From the NCBI GenBank assembly GCA_019188255.1, contig JAETXT010000007.1, forward strand, positions 124,001 to 188,000: a DNA stretch of 64,000 nt. Reading direction: 5' to 3'. The notes under the pieces are model-generated. The model worked only from the letters and a program-made list of their open reading frames with translations, was not told the origin of the DNA and did not search any database. This stretch comes from Verticillium longisporum (Eukaryota > Ascomycota > Sordariomycetes > Glomerellales > Plectosphaerellaceae). A program made the position numbers and the translations under genes. Below, one piece after another: positions 26,905-41,458 of the stretch (positions within the stretch are counted from its first letter, which is position 1; each line of letters starts with the position of its first letter).

Positions 26905-27519
26905 ATGTCGCAAACCATTGGCCTCGTACGACCTGTCCCCCCCCTTGGACTCAACAAACCTCCCTCACGATGACCCCTTTGCTAACCTTCTCGAACATAG
27001 ACGCGGCTCTCCTACTCCCGCGTCTGGCATCAAATCTCCGCCTCGACGCCGCATCCGACCCTGTCGACGCAGCCCTCCGTCACGCCGCCCTCCCTCGGGC
27101 GCCTCGCCTCCCGCATCGCCGTGCTCCTCATGGGCAAGAACAAGCCGACGTGGGACCCCTCGACCGACTGCGGCGTCTACGTCGTCGCCACCAACTGCGC
27201 GGCCCTGCACGAGACGGGCCGCAAGATGAGGCAGAAGACATACTTCCGCCACACGACTCGGCCGGGCTCGCTTCGCAGCGTCACGATGGCCGGGCTCATG
27301 GCCAAGCACGGCGGCGCCGAGGTGCTGCGCAAGGCCGTCAGCGGCATGCTGCCGAAGAACAGGCTCAGGGACAAGAGGCTGGAGCGGCTCAAGGCGTTCG
27401 AGGGCGACGCGCACCCGTACAAGCAGAACGTCATTCGGTTCGGCGATGTCAAGGTTGGGGAGGCGGGGTGGGAGGAGGCCGCCAAGGCGATTCGCGAGGA
27501 CGGACTGAAGAGGGTGTAG
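26905..27519 (+). CDS. Mitochondrial large-subunit ribosomal protein uL13m (MRPL23-like)
   Basis: Exon 1 (26905-26925, MSQTIGL) and exon 2 (27001-27519) flank a 75-nt intron with GTACGA donor, GCTAAC branch and CATAG acceptor. The 179-residue product shows uL13 signatures: LLMGKNKPTWDPSTDCGVYV, the KTYFRHTTRPGSLR stretch, and AVSGMLPKNRLRDKRLERLK. Length and the lack of an obvious long presequence agree with yeast Mrpl23. It is a component of the mitoribosome large subunit. Confidence 0.93.
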
Positions 27520-28047
27520 GGCTGTGTCTGGTCTGCGGAGGGGGAACGAGGAAGAATCGCCGACTGCCTTGAGTTTTTTTGGGAGGTGGTTCAAGGCATT
27601 GGCGTGTATACTCTGTATCATCATACCAAGCATGGCGAGAGGTCTATGTTATGAGCTGTATCAGCAAATATCCACCATATATTCTGCTTTCACGAAATTT
27701 ACTCGTTGGTGTCCCGAGTTCGGCCAAACCCAGGCCAGTAATGTTGTTTTAGGCAGACGTTTCTGGCTGGCCCTGGATTATATTCTGGTCACAATACGGG
27801 GTCTTGTGCAAGACGTCTGCACCAAGATCTCAACATGAAATCAAGCTCACATCGATCGGATCACATTATCAATCACATGATCAAGGCTATTTGTTGATTT
27901 CGATTGATTTGTTCATCTACGCCGATGGCAGATCTGCCACGGCTACATATTCCGAAGACGCCAGGAAATGCACAAGACCCCAGGTATATCTCTCTAATCC
28001 CAAAAAAACACAAAAAGTAAACTCACACCAGGCAAATCCCGTCCACG
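27520..28047. other. Intergenic, 3' flanks of convergent genes
   Basis: 528 bases, locally AT-rich (27840-28020). I searched this stretch on the minus strand for a further uricase exon carrying a peroxisomal tail and found none. Confidence 0.5.
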
Positions 28048-28929
28048 CTACGAACGAGCGACCTCACACTTGATGAGGCCGTTAGGGCCAGACTGCGGGG
28101 CGTAGACCTCGGCATCGGCGCCCGTGTTCTTGAGGCCCTTGTGCCAGCTGAGGTCAATCTCAAAGTAGTGCTTGTTGGGCAGGGCGTAGGAGACGGTCTT
28201 GGTCTCGGGGGCGACCTCGAGGATCTGCTCGCACATCTTGTACATGGTGTTCTGGACGCTGGCGCTCTCGTCCTCGGCAAAGGTCTTGAGGGTGATGGCG
28301 CGGGCGGCGTCCCAGGCGGCGTCGAAGCGGCCGACGTCCTTCTCGACGGCGGCGAGGCCGTCGGGGAAGGTCCAGGTCCAGGAGGCGTCGACGTCGGTGG
28401 AGAGGATGCGGTCCCAGGTCTCGGGCAGGGTGGTGTACTCGTCGCGGACGAAGCCGTGGAAGGCCGAGCCGGTCGACTTGAGGACGGTGAGCTTCTGGAT
28501 GCCGCTCGTCAGGGCGACGCCGTCGCGGGTGACGCGGGCCTCGACGGTGCGCGTCTCCTCGCCGTCGCGCAGGAAGGAGTGCGGGTGCGGCTTGCCGTCG
28601 ACGTCGAGGCGCGTCCAGCGGTGGACGGTGACGCGAATGTTGGCGACCGAGATGTGGGCGTACGTGTCGAGGAAGTGGGTGCCGAGGATGGAGGCGTAGA
28701 GCTCCGGCGGGTTGATGGGGTGCTCCTTGGCCTTGATGTAAATGGTGTTCTTGATCGAGTCGGTGGCCACGACGACCGAGTTGTCGGCGACGGTGTACGA
28801 CGTCTCAATGGCACCCTCGAGGAGAGCGCAGACGGTCATCTCGGTGACGGTCTGCACGGGGCCGTCCTTCTGGACCTTGAAGACGCGGACATTGTCCTTG
28901 CCGTAGCGGGCAGAAGCGAGGACAGGCAT
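28048..28929 (-). CDS. Urate oxidase (uricase)
   Basis: An intronless 293-residue frame starting at ATG 28929 (MPVLASARYGKDNVRVFKV). Family signatures include VVVATDSIKNTIYIKAKEHP with the catalytic Thr-Asp region, HRWTRLDVDGKPHPHSFLRD, LKSTGSAFHGFVRDEYTTL, and NKHYFEIDLSWHKGLKNTG. The enzyme oxidises uric acid to 5-hydroxyisourate in purine catabolism, normally in peroxisomes. The protein stops at LIKCEVARS (TAG 28048-28050), several residues before where fungal uricases usually finish with an SKL-type PTS1, so peroxisomal import is in doubt. A longer in-frame extension (to 29214) is upstream leader, not protein. Confidence 0.95.
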   Translation of the reverse strand: MPVLASARYGKDNVRVFKVQKDGPVQTVTEMTVCALLEGAIETSYTVADNSVVVATDSIKNTIYIKAKEHPINPPELYASILGTHFLDTYAHISVANIRVTVHRWTRLDVDGKPHPHSFLRDGEETRTVEARVTRDGVALTSGIQKLTVLKSTGSAFHGFVRDEYTTLPETWDRILSTDVDASWTWTFPDGLAAVEKDVGRFDAAWDAARAITLKTFAEDESASVQNTMYKMCEQILEVAPETKTVSYALPNKHYFEIDLSWHKGLKNTGADAEVYAPQSGPNGLIKCEVARS

Positions 28930-29270
28930 GATGAATAGGCTTGGTGAAGGTCGGGATACGAGAGATAGTTGTAGGTAGGTAGGGAAGACGGTCGAGAAGG
29001 AGGGGCGACTGGTTCTAGTTGTAGTCGCAGAGGCACCGAGGTCCAGCAGGTGGTCGTATGGTAGCGGCGGGGTGATAAGCAATGAGGGGCAGTCGTCGTG
29101 GGGAAGGCCAGGGCGAGGCACGAGTTGGAGAAGGGATTCGGAGTAAGACGCGAGCCTAGAGGCAATGCAATGCACGATGATAAGAACAGCGCGGCAAGAG
29201 GCGGCAGAGGTCAAAGATCCAGCGCACCAGACGAGAGGGGGGGAAAAAGCAGTGCATCTATCTTATATAT
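28930..29270. promoter_or_regulatory. Uricase promoter with GATA motifs
   Basis: Four HGATAR-type sites lie within 340 bases upstream of the minus-strand start: AGATAG 28973-28978, TGATAA 29073-29078, TGATAA 29178-29183 and CTATCT 29258-29263 (reverse orientation). A TATATAT run is at 29264-29270. GATA factors of the AreA/NIT2 type control fungal purine-catabolism genes. No perfect TCGG-N6-CCGA (UaY-type) site was seen. Confidence 0.45.
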
Positions 29271-30963
29271 CCCGCGCCATCTGGTCCCGTTCCCCCACGA
29301 AGCCATCGCTCGCGCCAGGGCTCTCTCTCCGAGGCCCATCATAGAGGGGTCTTGTCGGGGTGTCGGTGGTCTCACCCTAGTGTCGCGCGCCGGAGCCCGC
29401 CGATACCCTCTGGACGAAGCTCCAGGATGGAGGGGCGCGCGCAGAGCCCCGCCATTGCATCGCGTGCATCCCGACTGGGCCTAAGGGGACCAGGGCAGTC
29501 AGCCACTGGTGAAAAGGGCTGCATCTCGTGGTGGACGACCATGTCGCCTGCATGTGAGGGTCTTGTGGCCTCGAGGCCATTGGAATGCTTCGGCCTCTGG
29601 AGCTCTAAAAGCGAAGGCCGAAGAGGGCCACCACCATCTGACGATTTTCTGCCTGCTGCATCTCCGTCTGGCTCGACCAACATGACAGAGTTTTATGAGT
29701 ATTGGGGCCATATGGATCGGAGCCCTGGGACTCGGCGCCGTCCGAGGATGCTGGTTCCGTCTTGATGTTGTCGTCTGAGCCGCCTGGTGTCAGACTTCTC
29801 GACGTCGCCAGGATGGGGTGAAGAGGATGCTTTCGCGAACAAAGAGAGCTGTCATGATTCGAGAGACAGAAAGTCTCACAATAAGTCACCTTGTTTGATT
29901 TGACCTGGTAGAAAGCCAAGCGCTGCTGTTGATGCGTGGTTCACACATGCTTCACATTCCATCTGGTCTCGACGTATCCCTCTCCGCAACCAGGCTCAAC
30001 GCCGGGACTGTCGCCAGGCCAGGATGCGAAGCAACCGATCGTCAACCTGATATCAGAGCGCCACATTGTCGCCGATCCTTCTCATTCGTGATGCATGGAG
30101 GCTCAGAAGGGGGCGCCCGCCATGAGTCTTCTGACAGACTGAGCTGAGGCAGACCTGCTGGGGTTCGTTATCGCTATCGCACTGTTTATCTCAACCTTAT
30201 CTCTGCCGAGAACCAGCGCACCTCAGCCAGGCCAGTGCTGAGCTTCAGCGCTTCGCACACCCAAGCCAGGTGGAAGTGGGGGGGACACTCGCTCGCTCAG
30301 ACAGGCAAAGCGTCTGCCATCCTTGCCCCAACGTGGCAGTCGTTGCTCCTCCCCCAGTGCAGCCCCCAGTTGGTCTCGCGGCCGCGGTCGCAGCAGGTGC
30401 ATACTGGACAGTGAACACGGGCGCTAGGCACCTTGCCTCCCACCTGCCTCATCCAACACCACAACGCCAAAGGTACCTTACGCAAGCGAGCGGCCGCCAT
30501 CTTGAACCACATTCCCCTCTTCTGAGGTACACAATCTTGCTTGACGGGCGCAAACTCCACACGCCGCCTCTTCGTCCAAACTGTTGACGCAGCGTTCCTT
30601 CGTCCCGTAGTCGTCTGCTCCGTCACTCGAGTATCTACCCACGCCACCACCACCGCACTATTCGTGTGCGACCAACGAACAACCATCGAGTTCTCTACTC
30701 CATCAGCTGCACCAACCTCAGCACCCCTCGCCTTCTCGACGGCCGAGCCGACATCGTTTTCTGCAGAACGCAAACAGTGTATCTGGCCCACCCCGAGTCC
30801 CTACACGTGCGTCTCCGACTCCATCCCACCTATCCCGATCGACAGGACCACAACGACGCTATTGTCTCCAAACCCTCCCGACATCCTCCGCCAGACCAGC
30901 CCGGATGCTACGTAGCGAGGGTGCGCGCCAGAAGCTGCGGAGCCCCTAGACGGTTCGACCGCC
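29271..30963. other. Intergenic / long 5' leader of the Rictor-like gene
   Basis: About 1.7 kb. The last 400 bases before 30964 are C-rich and G-poor on the plus strand, typical of a transcribed fungal 5' leader. No gene recognised. Confidence 0.4.
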
Positions 30964-33900
30964 ATGCTGGGCGTATCCCAGACGGCCAGGAACAAGGCGC
31001 ACCCATCCCAGCACCAGCCTTCGTCCGTCAACAACACGCGCCCGACCATCGACCGCGATGGCGCCTCTACCGCCAACCTCTCCCCCCCGAGCGGGCCCGC
31101 GAGCAGCAGCGCCAGGAGCCTCGCCGCTACCGCCGCCAACTTTGCCCCCCGCGGCTCCTCTCTGAACCCCTCCGTCGCCCCAGGCAGCTTCAGCTCCGAA
31201 CTGCGCAGCCAGATGAACTCGTCCCGGGCGGGGTCCCGTGCCGACCTGTTCAACAATGAAAAGCTGGAGGAGAACGAGGCCACCATGGCCGAGCAGAAGC
31301 TGAACGCCCTGCGGGAGCAGCTCAATCGCGAAATGAAGATCAAGGAAGGCAGCGAGAACATGCTTGATGCCCTCAACAGCAAAAAAGCCAAACAGACCAA
31401 GGAGCAGAGGGCCCGCGTCGAGAACGAGCTCAACGCTTCCAACAACAAGATAAGAGAGCTGAGGCAGAGGATAGCGGAGGCGCAGGCCGTCAAGCTACCG
31501 CCTTCCACGCCCACGAGGACAAGGACGGCAGAGCCCGGTTCACATCCGGCCAATGGCTTGCGCTCGCCTCATAGCGTGTCGCGGAGCGGCGCTGGGTCGG
31601 ACTTTGACGAGCCTGTCGAACAGTCTCCAACCTTTTCTCTCACTGAGATTCTGCAAGACCTGGAAGTCGAGGGCATGGGACCCGAGTATTATGTCAGTCG
31701 TGGAAACGCCCTCGTGGACCTCCTCCGACGTCATCCCAGTCTCAAGTATGACCTGGTCTGGCCCGTCTTCGGACTGCGCATGCAGGTCATGTTGTTGAGC
31801 GATGCCAGAGAGGTTGTGGCGGCGGGCTACCGCATGGTTCGCTATGCCATTTCAGATGTCTCGTCGCTGAAGAAGATCAGAAACTTGAATACTGATTATC
31901 TGGTAATCACGTAAGTGTGCTCAGACTCAATGGAATCCACCCCAAACTGACAGGCCACAGCTCTCTTATCAAGGACCGAAAGGCTGATCTGGAGCGAGAG
32001 CAAGCCCTCAAATTCGTGCGCGCCTTCCTCGACGTCAAGGGCGGTGTCAACGAGATCTCCCGAGCGGTAGTGCGCGCTATAGCCGCTGTAGCTGCGCAAG
32101 AGGACGACAGACTGCAGTCCATGTGCGTCGAGACGCTTGCCGAAATCCTTCTCCGTTGCCCACCGCTGGCCATTGCGTCTGGAGCGCTGCCTCCACTGTC
32201 TGAGGCGCTCAACGAGGGCAGCTACAAGTCCCCGGACACGATCGCCAACACGTTCCTGTATCTCTTTGACAACCCGCAACAGCGAAAATACCTGCGCTCA
32301 GGGTACGACCTCGAGGTCATGTTCACGGCTTTCACCGACCCCACTGCCGGAACCGAGAGCTTGCTCAAGCAGAATTCGAAAGCCATTGCCAAAGTGCTCA
32401 GGAGCTGGTCGGGATTCATGGTTCTGGGCATGCACGATTTTCGAGCGATCCGGTCGCTGATGCGGAGTATGGTACTGCCTCAGCCAATGATCAAGGAAAC
32501 CGTTGTCGATCTTGTCTTCATCCTCCTGCGCATTAAACCGCCATCGTGGGCCACCTCGTTCTTGGCTGGCCGTCGTTTGACAACGTACGGGAGAGTGGCC
32601 AATCTCAAGTCAATATCCACCTCCAACTCGTCAGGAGCCAGTTCAGGCGCACCACCAGTGATGGAAGACGAGGCGGTCGAGGAGCAAAGTTTCCTTGACC
32701 ACTATACGGCCCTGTTGCTCTCGGTCCTGGTCAAATGTGACCTCCTGCCCAATCTGCTTCACGTCGCCAAGAATAGCGAGGCGCCACTGACGAGGAAGAC
32801 ATGTCTGCTCATCGGAGAGGTGCTGAAGCTTGCAAGCAGACTACTACCACAATCAGCCAGCACTCAATTGCCTTTGTTGCCAGAACTATTTGCTGCGGCG
32901 ACTCAGTTCAAGGACGATGAAAGGTTTATTTCATCGGGCATTGTCTACCAGATCAGCCAAGTCAGCAAGACTCTGTATAGGATGTCCGATGGGTTGCCCG
33001 GCATTGCATCTCTGTCACACGACAACCTGACCATGCTTGCCGAAGAGCAACAAAAGGGCAACCCGGGTGTCGTTATTCAGGACACGGTCTTCAGGCAACT
33101 CCTCGTCGAGTCGAATGTTCTCAACAGCTCAAACTACCTCAAGTGGGATTGGGACACCATTCTCAAGATGATCGATGGCCCACTGCAGAATGGGAAGCGA
33201 CTCGACGAGACGATCAGAGTGTCTAAGTTTATGAATCGCATCATGAGTTTCTATCGTCCCTTCAAGAATCGATTTGCGGATCTCAGCAGCAACAAGAACA
33301 CTCAAAAATATGTCCGAATTGGGTGTGCCTTGATGCACACTCTCCTACAGTCGAACGAGGGTATCGTGTTCCTGCGGGATAGCAAGCTACTCCGGCAGCT
33401 GGCAGAGTGTCTTGCGCAGTGTGACCCTGTGAGTGGTGCCCTCGCCTCCTTTCCTGCCCCTCACTGACAACCTAGCAGAGTAGCGGCCTCACCTCAGCAG
33501 ATCCCGTGTTTGCCCCGTATCGACTTCAGACTACCCTGTGCGCCGGCTACTTTCCCATGTTGGGTGTCCTTAGCAGCGACCCCAAGGGTCTCGAGCTTCT
33601 GCAGTGAAGTCGCATGTTCAACATGGTGTATCATATTCTGTCCCATAAGCAGCGTACTGATTTGATACAACTGCTCCTGCTGAATTTCGACTACACCGTT
33701 CCCGGCCACACCAGAGTCCTTCTTGAGCAAGCCTTGACGTCGGGCACCCGAGAGACGCGAATCATAGCGACAAAGGTACTTAGAAAGTATGCGACACGTC
33801 CTTTCAACGAGGCCAATCGCAATCACGACAAGGTGGACTGGAAGTGGGCTATCAGGAAACTGGTCGATCAGTTGTACGATCCGGATGTCGAGGTGTGTCG

Positions 33901-35377
33901 GACCGCCGTTAAAATCCTCGAAAAGTCGTGCAACAAAAAAGCCTACCTCGAGTACGTGGTCCAATGTCGGCCTGCCATGGACCACTTGGGTGAAATGAGC
34001 GCGCCGCTTCTCCTGCGCTTCTTGTCGTCATCGAGCGGGTACCACTACCTTGATGGATTGGATTACATCAGTAACGAGATGGATGACTGGTTTCTCGGGC
34101 GCAACGACACATATGTTGACCTCATCGAGACAAGCCTAGCCAAGGCATTTTCCGATCATGCCGACGAGCAGCAGCAGCGGTTGAGCATGGTAGATCAGGC
34201 TCAAGCTGAGTCCATGGAGCCTGAGAGCCACCTGCCACCACACTTCTACCGCGAGCTCGCACGTACGGAGGAGGGCTGCAGAATGCTGAGAGACAAGGGC
34301 CATTTCGCCGAGTTTGCCAGCACCATTCGGGACTACGGCATGCAGTCTGCGGATCCTGAGCTCTTGCTCAAGGTCAAGGGATGCATGTGGGCGGTGGGCA
34401 ACGTGGGGTCCATGGAGCTGGGCGCACCCTTCCTCGAGTCATGCGACGTCGTTCAAGATATCGTCAAGATTGCACAGGAGCATGACATGATGAGCCTTCG
34501 AGGCACTGCCTTTTTCGTACTAGGTCTCATATCGCGCTCCATCCACGGCCTGGAGATTGTTCTGGAGTGGGGATGGGACTCGAACCCAAATAACAGGGGG
34601 AATTCGGTCGGTTTCTGCGTTCCAGACATTCACTCCCGCTTCTTCTCTTACAAGCCGTGGAAGCACATGATTGCCCCGCTCATCCGGCTACCCGATACGC
34701 AGAAGACGATTCTCACGCCTCCGCCGCCGATGCCTGCGAGGCCGCCGCTGGAGAAGGAGGAGCTCCCGCCCGCGCATGACGAGGCGGCGACGAACCAAAG
34801 GATCGTGGACCTGATTGTGGACCTCAGCAACATCATCCTGTTCAAGCACGCCATCAGCGACTTGAAGCAGCTGAAGCTCCGCAAGGCCCCCGGGTTTAGG
34901 AGCCCCAAGCTGTTCAAGAGGATCATCGCCATGCTCGAGTACAACCACTATCGATTGCCGATTAGAAGAATGGTGATTGAGCTGTTCGATAAGAGCGTCC
35001 TGCGGACAATTGTGTTCGAGGAGGATACTGATACAGAGGAGGAGGAAGACACGTTGAAACCCAAGCATCGAATTATCGAGGAGGAGGAGAACGCATCGGT
35101 GTCCGGGGACGAATCGCGGACTGAGCGCCAGCGCAGCGTATCCAACGCCACTGATACGCGGTCTGAAGCGCGGTCGAGCCGGGAGGTTGCGGGTGGCCGC
35201 GTCATCACGAATAAGTTTGGTGCCGGCGGGTTCAGCGCTCGCGTCTCGCAATCGGGGGTTGGCTCGAACCCGTCGCAGAACAACATGGCACAAGAGGGAG
35301 ACAGTAGCAGTGAGGAGGAAGAGAGCTCTTCTGACGAGGAGAGCCAGACGGGGGGTTCGAGGGGCATCTTGGGCTAG
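30964..35377 (+). pseudogene. TORC2 subunit Rictor/Ste20-like, with an in-frame stop codon
   Basis: Exons 30964-31910, 31961-33428 and 33479-35377 (introns of 50 and 50 nt) form one frame of about 1,436 residues. After a Ser/Pro-rich N-terminus comes a coiled-coil REM/HR1-like segment (about residues 85-180, with NKIRELRQRIAEAQAVKLP). The Rictor N-terminal and middle domains follow (FVRAFLDVKGG, RSLMRSMVLPQ), then the conserved ENRMFN-like block RMFNMVYHIL with RVLLEQALTSGTRETRI, and a C-terminal acidic Ser-rich tail. TORC2 controls actin, sphingolipid and AGC kinase signalling. At 33605-33607 the codon between LLQ and SRMFN is TGA while the frame is identical on both sides. If real, the product would end at about residue 847. 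Confidence 0.88.
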
Positions 35378-36147
35378 TCAGCCTCGCAGATGGGATACGC
35401 AAGTCTACTGGGAATGACCGTGGGCATGGATTCTTTGGGAGGACTCAAGGGGGAAAACAAAAGGCAGCCGTTGTACATATGATACCACTGCGGAAGCTGG
35501 TTCTGATTTTGCTTGCACAGGGGTTACACGTGTGACTGGGGACGACGAGATCAGGGGCTGCATGAGGGATGACGGGGGTGGATCACCAGCGCCGGGACTG
35601 ATATGTTGGATGTTTTTTTTCTGTGTCAGTATATAAGCTCGAGCAGGCGCAGTTCGGCTTCATTGAAGATTCATGGCTATGGAAAATCGGGCTGTTTGTT
35701 CCTGTCTGGGAGTTTGGGGTCTTTCACGATCCAGGGGGTTGGGGTTTGTTGAAAATGCAGCAGCCCAAGATGAATCATGAAAGTTTAAGGCAATTGGACA
35801 CTGAAACTATCACACATGAAGCATCCTTTTCCTCTCTGCACTGTCAGGTGCTCGGACAACAGCCGTTTGGCTGCGTGATATGGAAAAGCACAAGTGAAAA
35901 CAAAGAAGTCGCTCGTTTCCAACGCCCAAGGCCCGCCGCGTCCGGTCCGGCTCGACGGCCGATGGAAACCGGTACCGGCGCCGAGAGACTGGGCTTTGCG
36001 CACTTTTTTCTCCACACGTCGCCTGGACATGCATCATCAAGCACAGCAAACCCCCAATATTCTGCGCAGAATTCACCCTTGCAGCTTTCCTTTCCACATT
36101 TTGAGACTTTCACTCGTTTCCGCAAGGAGGGGGAAAATATCGCAACA
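35378..36147. other. Intergenic and promoter of the THI20-like gene
   Basis: 770 bases. I looked for a eukaryotic TPP riboswitch here and in the 134-nt first intron of the next gene, and did not see the conserved core. A T-rich run lies near 35610. Confidence 0.4.
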
Positions 36148-38071
36148 ATGGCACAGCAGATGGGCCGAGTGCTCGTAATCGCGGGGTCGGACAATTCAGG
36201 CGGGGCGTGAGTGACTTTCCTTTCCTGTGACGTACGACGCCTGTCGTGAGAGCTCAGCCCGCGGTACCATGACACGACGACTTTGCTCGGGGCATCATGG
36301 CTTGTTTTGTGCTCCCAAAGTGACTGACACGCGTACGCAGCGGCCTCGAGGCCGACCAAAAGGTCATCGCCGCCCACGGCTGCTATGCGCAGACGGCGAC
36401 GACGGCGCTCACGGCGCAGGACACAAAGGGCGTGTACGACATTCACCACGTGCCGGGCGCGTTCCTGCGCAGGCAGATTGACCTCTGCTTCGGAGACGTG
36501 GGCGTCGACGTTGTCAAGACGGGCATGCTCGCGTCGGCCGAGACGATCCGCGTCGTGGCGACGGCGCTCGGCGAGCACGCCGCCGCCGCAACCACGACCA
36601 CGCCGCGAGCGGTCGTCGTCGATCCTGTCATGGTCGCCACGTCGGGCGCCGTGCTGCTGCCGCGCGAGGCGGTCCACGAGCTGCTCGCCGGCCTGCTGCC
36701 GCAGACGACGGTGCTGACGCCCAACGTGCCCGAGGCGAGGATGCTGCTGGAGGCGGCGGGGCGGGCGGCCGTCGAGGTGCGCGGCGTGGAGGACTTTGAG
36801 ACGGTTGGAAGGGCGGTGCTCGAGCTTGGGCCGCATTGGGTGCTCGTCAAGGGCGGGCATGCTCCTCTGACGAAGGACTACAAGGTTGCCGAGACGGAGG
36901 AGGAGAAGAGCATTGTCGTTGATGTGCTGGTTGGACGTGATGGTGTTATCGAGAGGATCGAGAGCGCCTATCAGCGGTCGACTAACACGCATGGCACAGG
37001 GTGCTCTCTGGCTTGTGAGTGTTTTTTCTTCTTCGCATTTTATTTCCTCATCTTTTATCCCGTGGTCTGAGAGGTCTGGGATGCCACTCTCGGAAGAGGC
37101 GCTGACATGAATAAGCGGCTATCGCGAGCAACCTCGCCAAGGGGCTCGATGTGCCCGAGGCAGCCAAGAAGGCGTGCCGCTACATTGAAGGCGCCATCCG
37201 GACGGCGCCTGGGTTGGGCCAAGGTCATGGACCGTTGAACCACTTTCACTCCAACTACTCTCTGCCTTTTGCGCCGTACGTTCACCTCATGGCAAATCTA
37301 CGTCACGAATGGACGACAAAACAGCACTGACACATCACACAGGGGCCGCTTCATCGACTATCTCCTCGACCGTCCCGACGTTCGCGACGTGTGGAAGACG
37401 TTCGTCTACCACCCGTTCGTCATGGGTCTCGGCAACGGCACGCTCCCGCTCGCCTCGTTCAAGGGCTACCTCGTGCAGGACTACCTCTACCTCGTGCACT
37501 TTGCGCGGGCCAACGCGCTGGCGTCGTACAAGGCGACGTCAATGGAGGACATTGTGGCCGGCGCGACCATTGTCAAGCACATTGCGACGGAGATGGCGCT
37601 GCACATTGACTACTGCGCGGGGTTCGGCATCAGCGTGCCGCAGATCGAGGCGACCGAGGAGCACCAGGCGTGCACGGCGTACACGCGGTACGTGCTCGAC
37701 GTCGGCATGAGCGGCGACTGGATCGGGTTGCAGGTGGCGCTGGCGCCGTGCCTGCTCGGGTACGGGGCCGTGGCGAAGCAGCTGCACGGCGACGCGGCGA
37801 GTGTGCGCGGCGAGGGCAACGTGTACTGGAAGTGGATCGAGAACTACGTCGTCGAGGACTACCAGCAGGCGCTGCGGACGGGGTCCGAGTTGCTCGAGAG
37901 GCATGCTGCTCGGCAGAGTCCAAAGGGCATCGAGAGGCTGGCCAAGATTTTCATCCACGCGACCAAGGTTCGTGTTGATTCTGTGACGGTAGCTCTTCTC
38001 GCGATGATGACGATGATGCTGACGGTTTGCAGATGGAGATTGGCTTCTGGGAGATGTTCCCGTGCCAGTAG
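36148..38071 (+). CDS. Bifunctional HMP/HMP-P kinase - thiaminase II (THI20-like)
   Basis: Exons 36148-36206, 36341-37014, 37116-37275, 37343-37967 and 38033-38071 encode 518 residues. The N-terminal ThiD-type ribokinase fold begins GRVLVIAGSDNSGGAGLEAD, with DPVMVATSGA in the middle and the THGTGCSLA anion-hole motif at about 236-244. A TenA/thiaminase II domain follows from about residue 300 (FVMGLGNGTLPLASFKGYLV, QDYLYLVHFARANALA, and CLLGYGAVAK). It phosphorylates hydroxymethylpyrimidine for thiamine synthesis, and the TenA half salvages degraded thiamine. The domain order matches yeast Thi20/Thi21. Confidence 0.95.
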
Positions 38072-38988
38072 GTTCGTTTCTCTTGCTCGAGGAACGGGAA
38101 GAGGGGCTTCATCTTGTCGGGAGCCTCTTGGTGTGAAACTGGGGGTAGATGGGGAAAAATGTCTGAGCGGTATGATGTTTCGAAGACGTGCTGCCAGTGA
38201 AGCATGATGCAATGTGAGAATGTGCAGATATGTGTTGCCTATGCTGTTGATGTCGGCATCATCGTCGTCGTATTTGAGGGCAGACGAATGCCTTCAGGTA
38301 CTACCTTTCCCTCTGTACCTGGAAGGCACGGCAGGTGGTGAAGTACGGGCAGGTGGCAGTGAGGCCCACAGTGACGTGGAGGCCAAAAGACATGGCAATT
38401 GCCACTGTTTGATTGCCATGAAGAGTCCTTATCAGATAAGCTCCATGGCTCCACAGGTCTAGCCCTAATATGGTATGGCCCGTGACCTTCTAGCCACTTC
38501 TGCACTAGCGGCACGTAGCCTGACAGACCCTGCGCCTGAATTTTTTCTTAGCGGCAGGTGCTTGGGCGCTCTGTCGCTCGGACAGAGCACCCGGCCAGCA
38601 CCCAGACAGAGCAGGAACAGGCAGAGAAAAAAAAAATCGGCCCTGCCCAACGCCTCCCCCGAAACGCCGTTTTCCCTTTTGTACCCCAAAGAACTCCTTT
38701 CCTCCCTCGAACCCTTCTTCAACCCTTTATCCTTCCCTCATCTCTCCATCCCCCACTCCATCCATCTCTCTCTCTCTCTTCCATCAACAACAACATTCCC
38801 TCCACGCATCACTCGTGCGACTCTTTTTTTCTTCTTCCTTGTGTTCAGCAGGAAGATTGTCGCGCGCTCTTGACCAAGCACACACACTCCCTTTCGTTGT
38901 TCGTTCTTCTTCGCGTCAGTCTCACCAAGGCAACGCGATTTCTTCCTCCCGCCCAATCTCCAACTCTTCAACAGCACAAACAGTAATC
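38072..38988. promoter_or_regulatory. Promoter and pyrimidine-rich leader of DBP2
   Basis: 917 bases between genes. From about 38650 to 38988 the plus strand is almost entirely C/T with interspersed A (CTCTCTCTCTCTTC near 38770), a common architecture just upstream of strongly expressed fungal genes. No other gene seen. Confidence 0.5.

Positions 38989-41458
<2,470 letters not shown>

Noticed and set aside
27841..28050. Extra 3' exon of uricase supplying an SKL tail
   Set aside because: Available acceptors on the minus strand lead to no frame ending in a PTS1-like tripeptide.
28141..28938. 265-codon plus-strand open frame
   Set aside because: Antisense shadow of uricase with low-complexity Gly/Asp/Val composition.
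35378..36340. TPP riboswitch in the leader or first intron of the THI20-like gene
   Set aside because: The conserved TPP aptamer core could not be found by eye on the plus strand.
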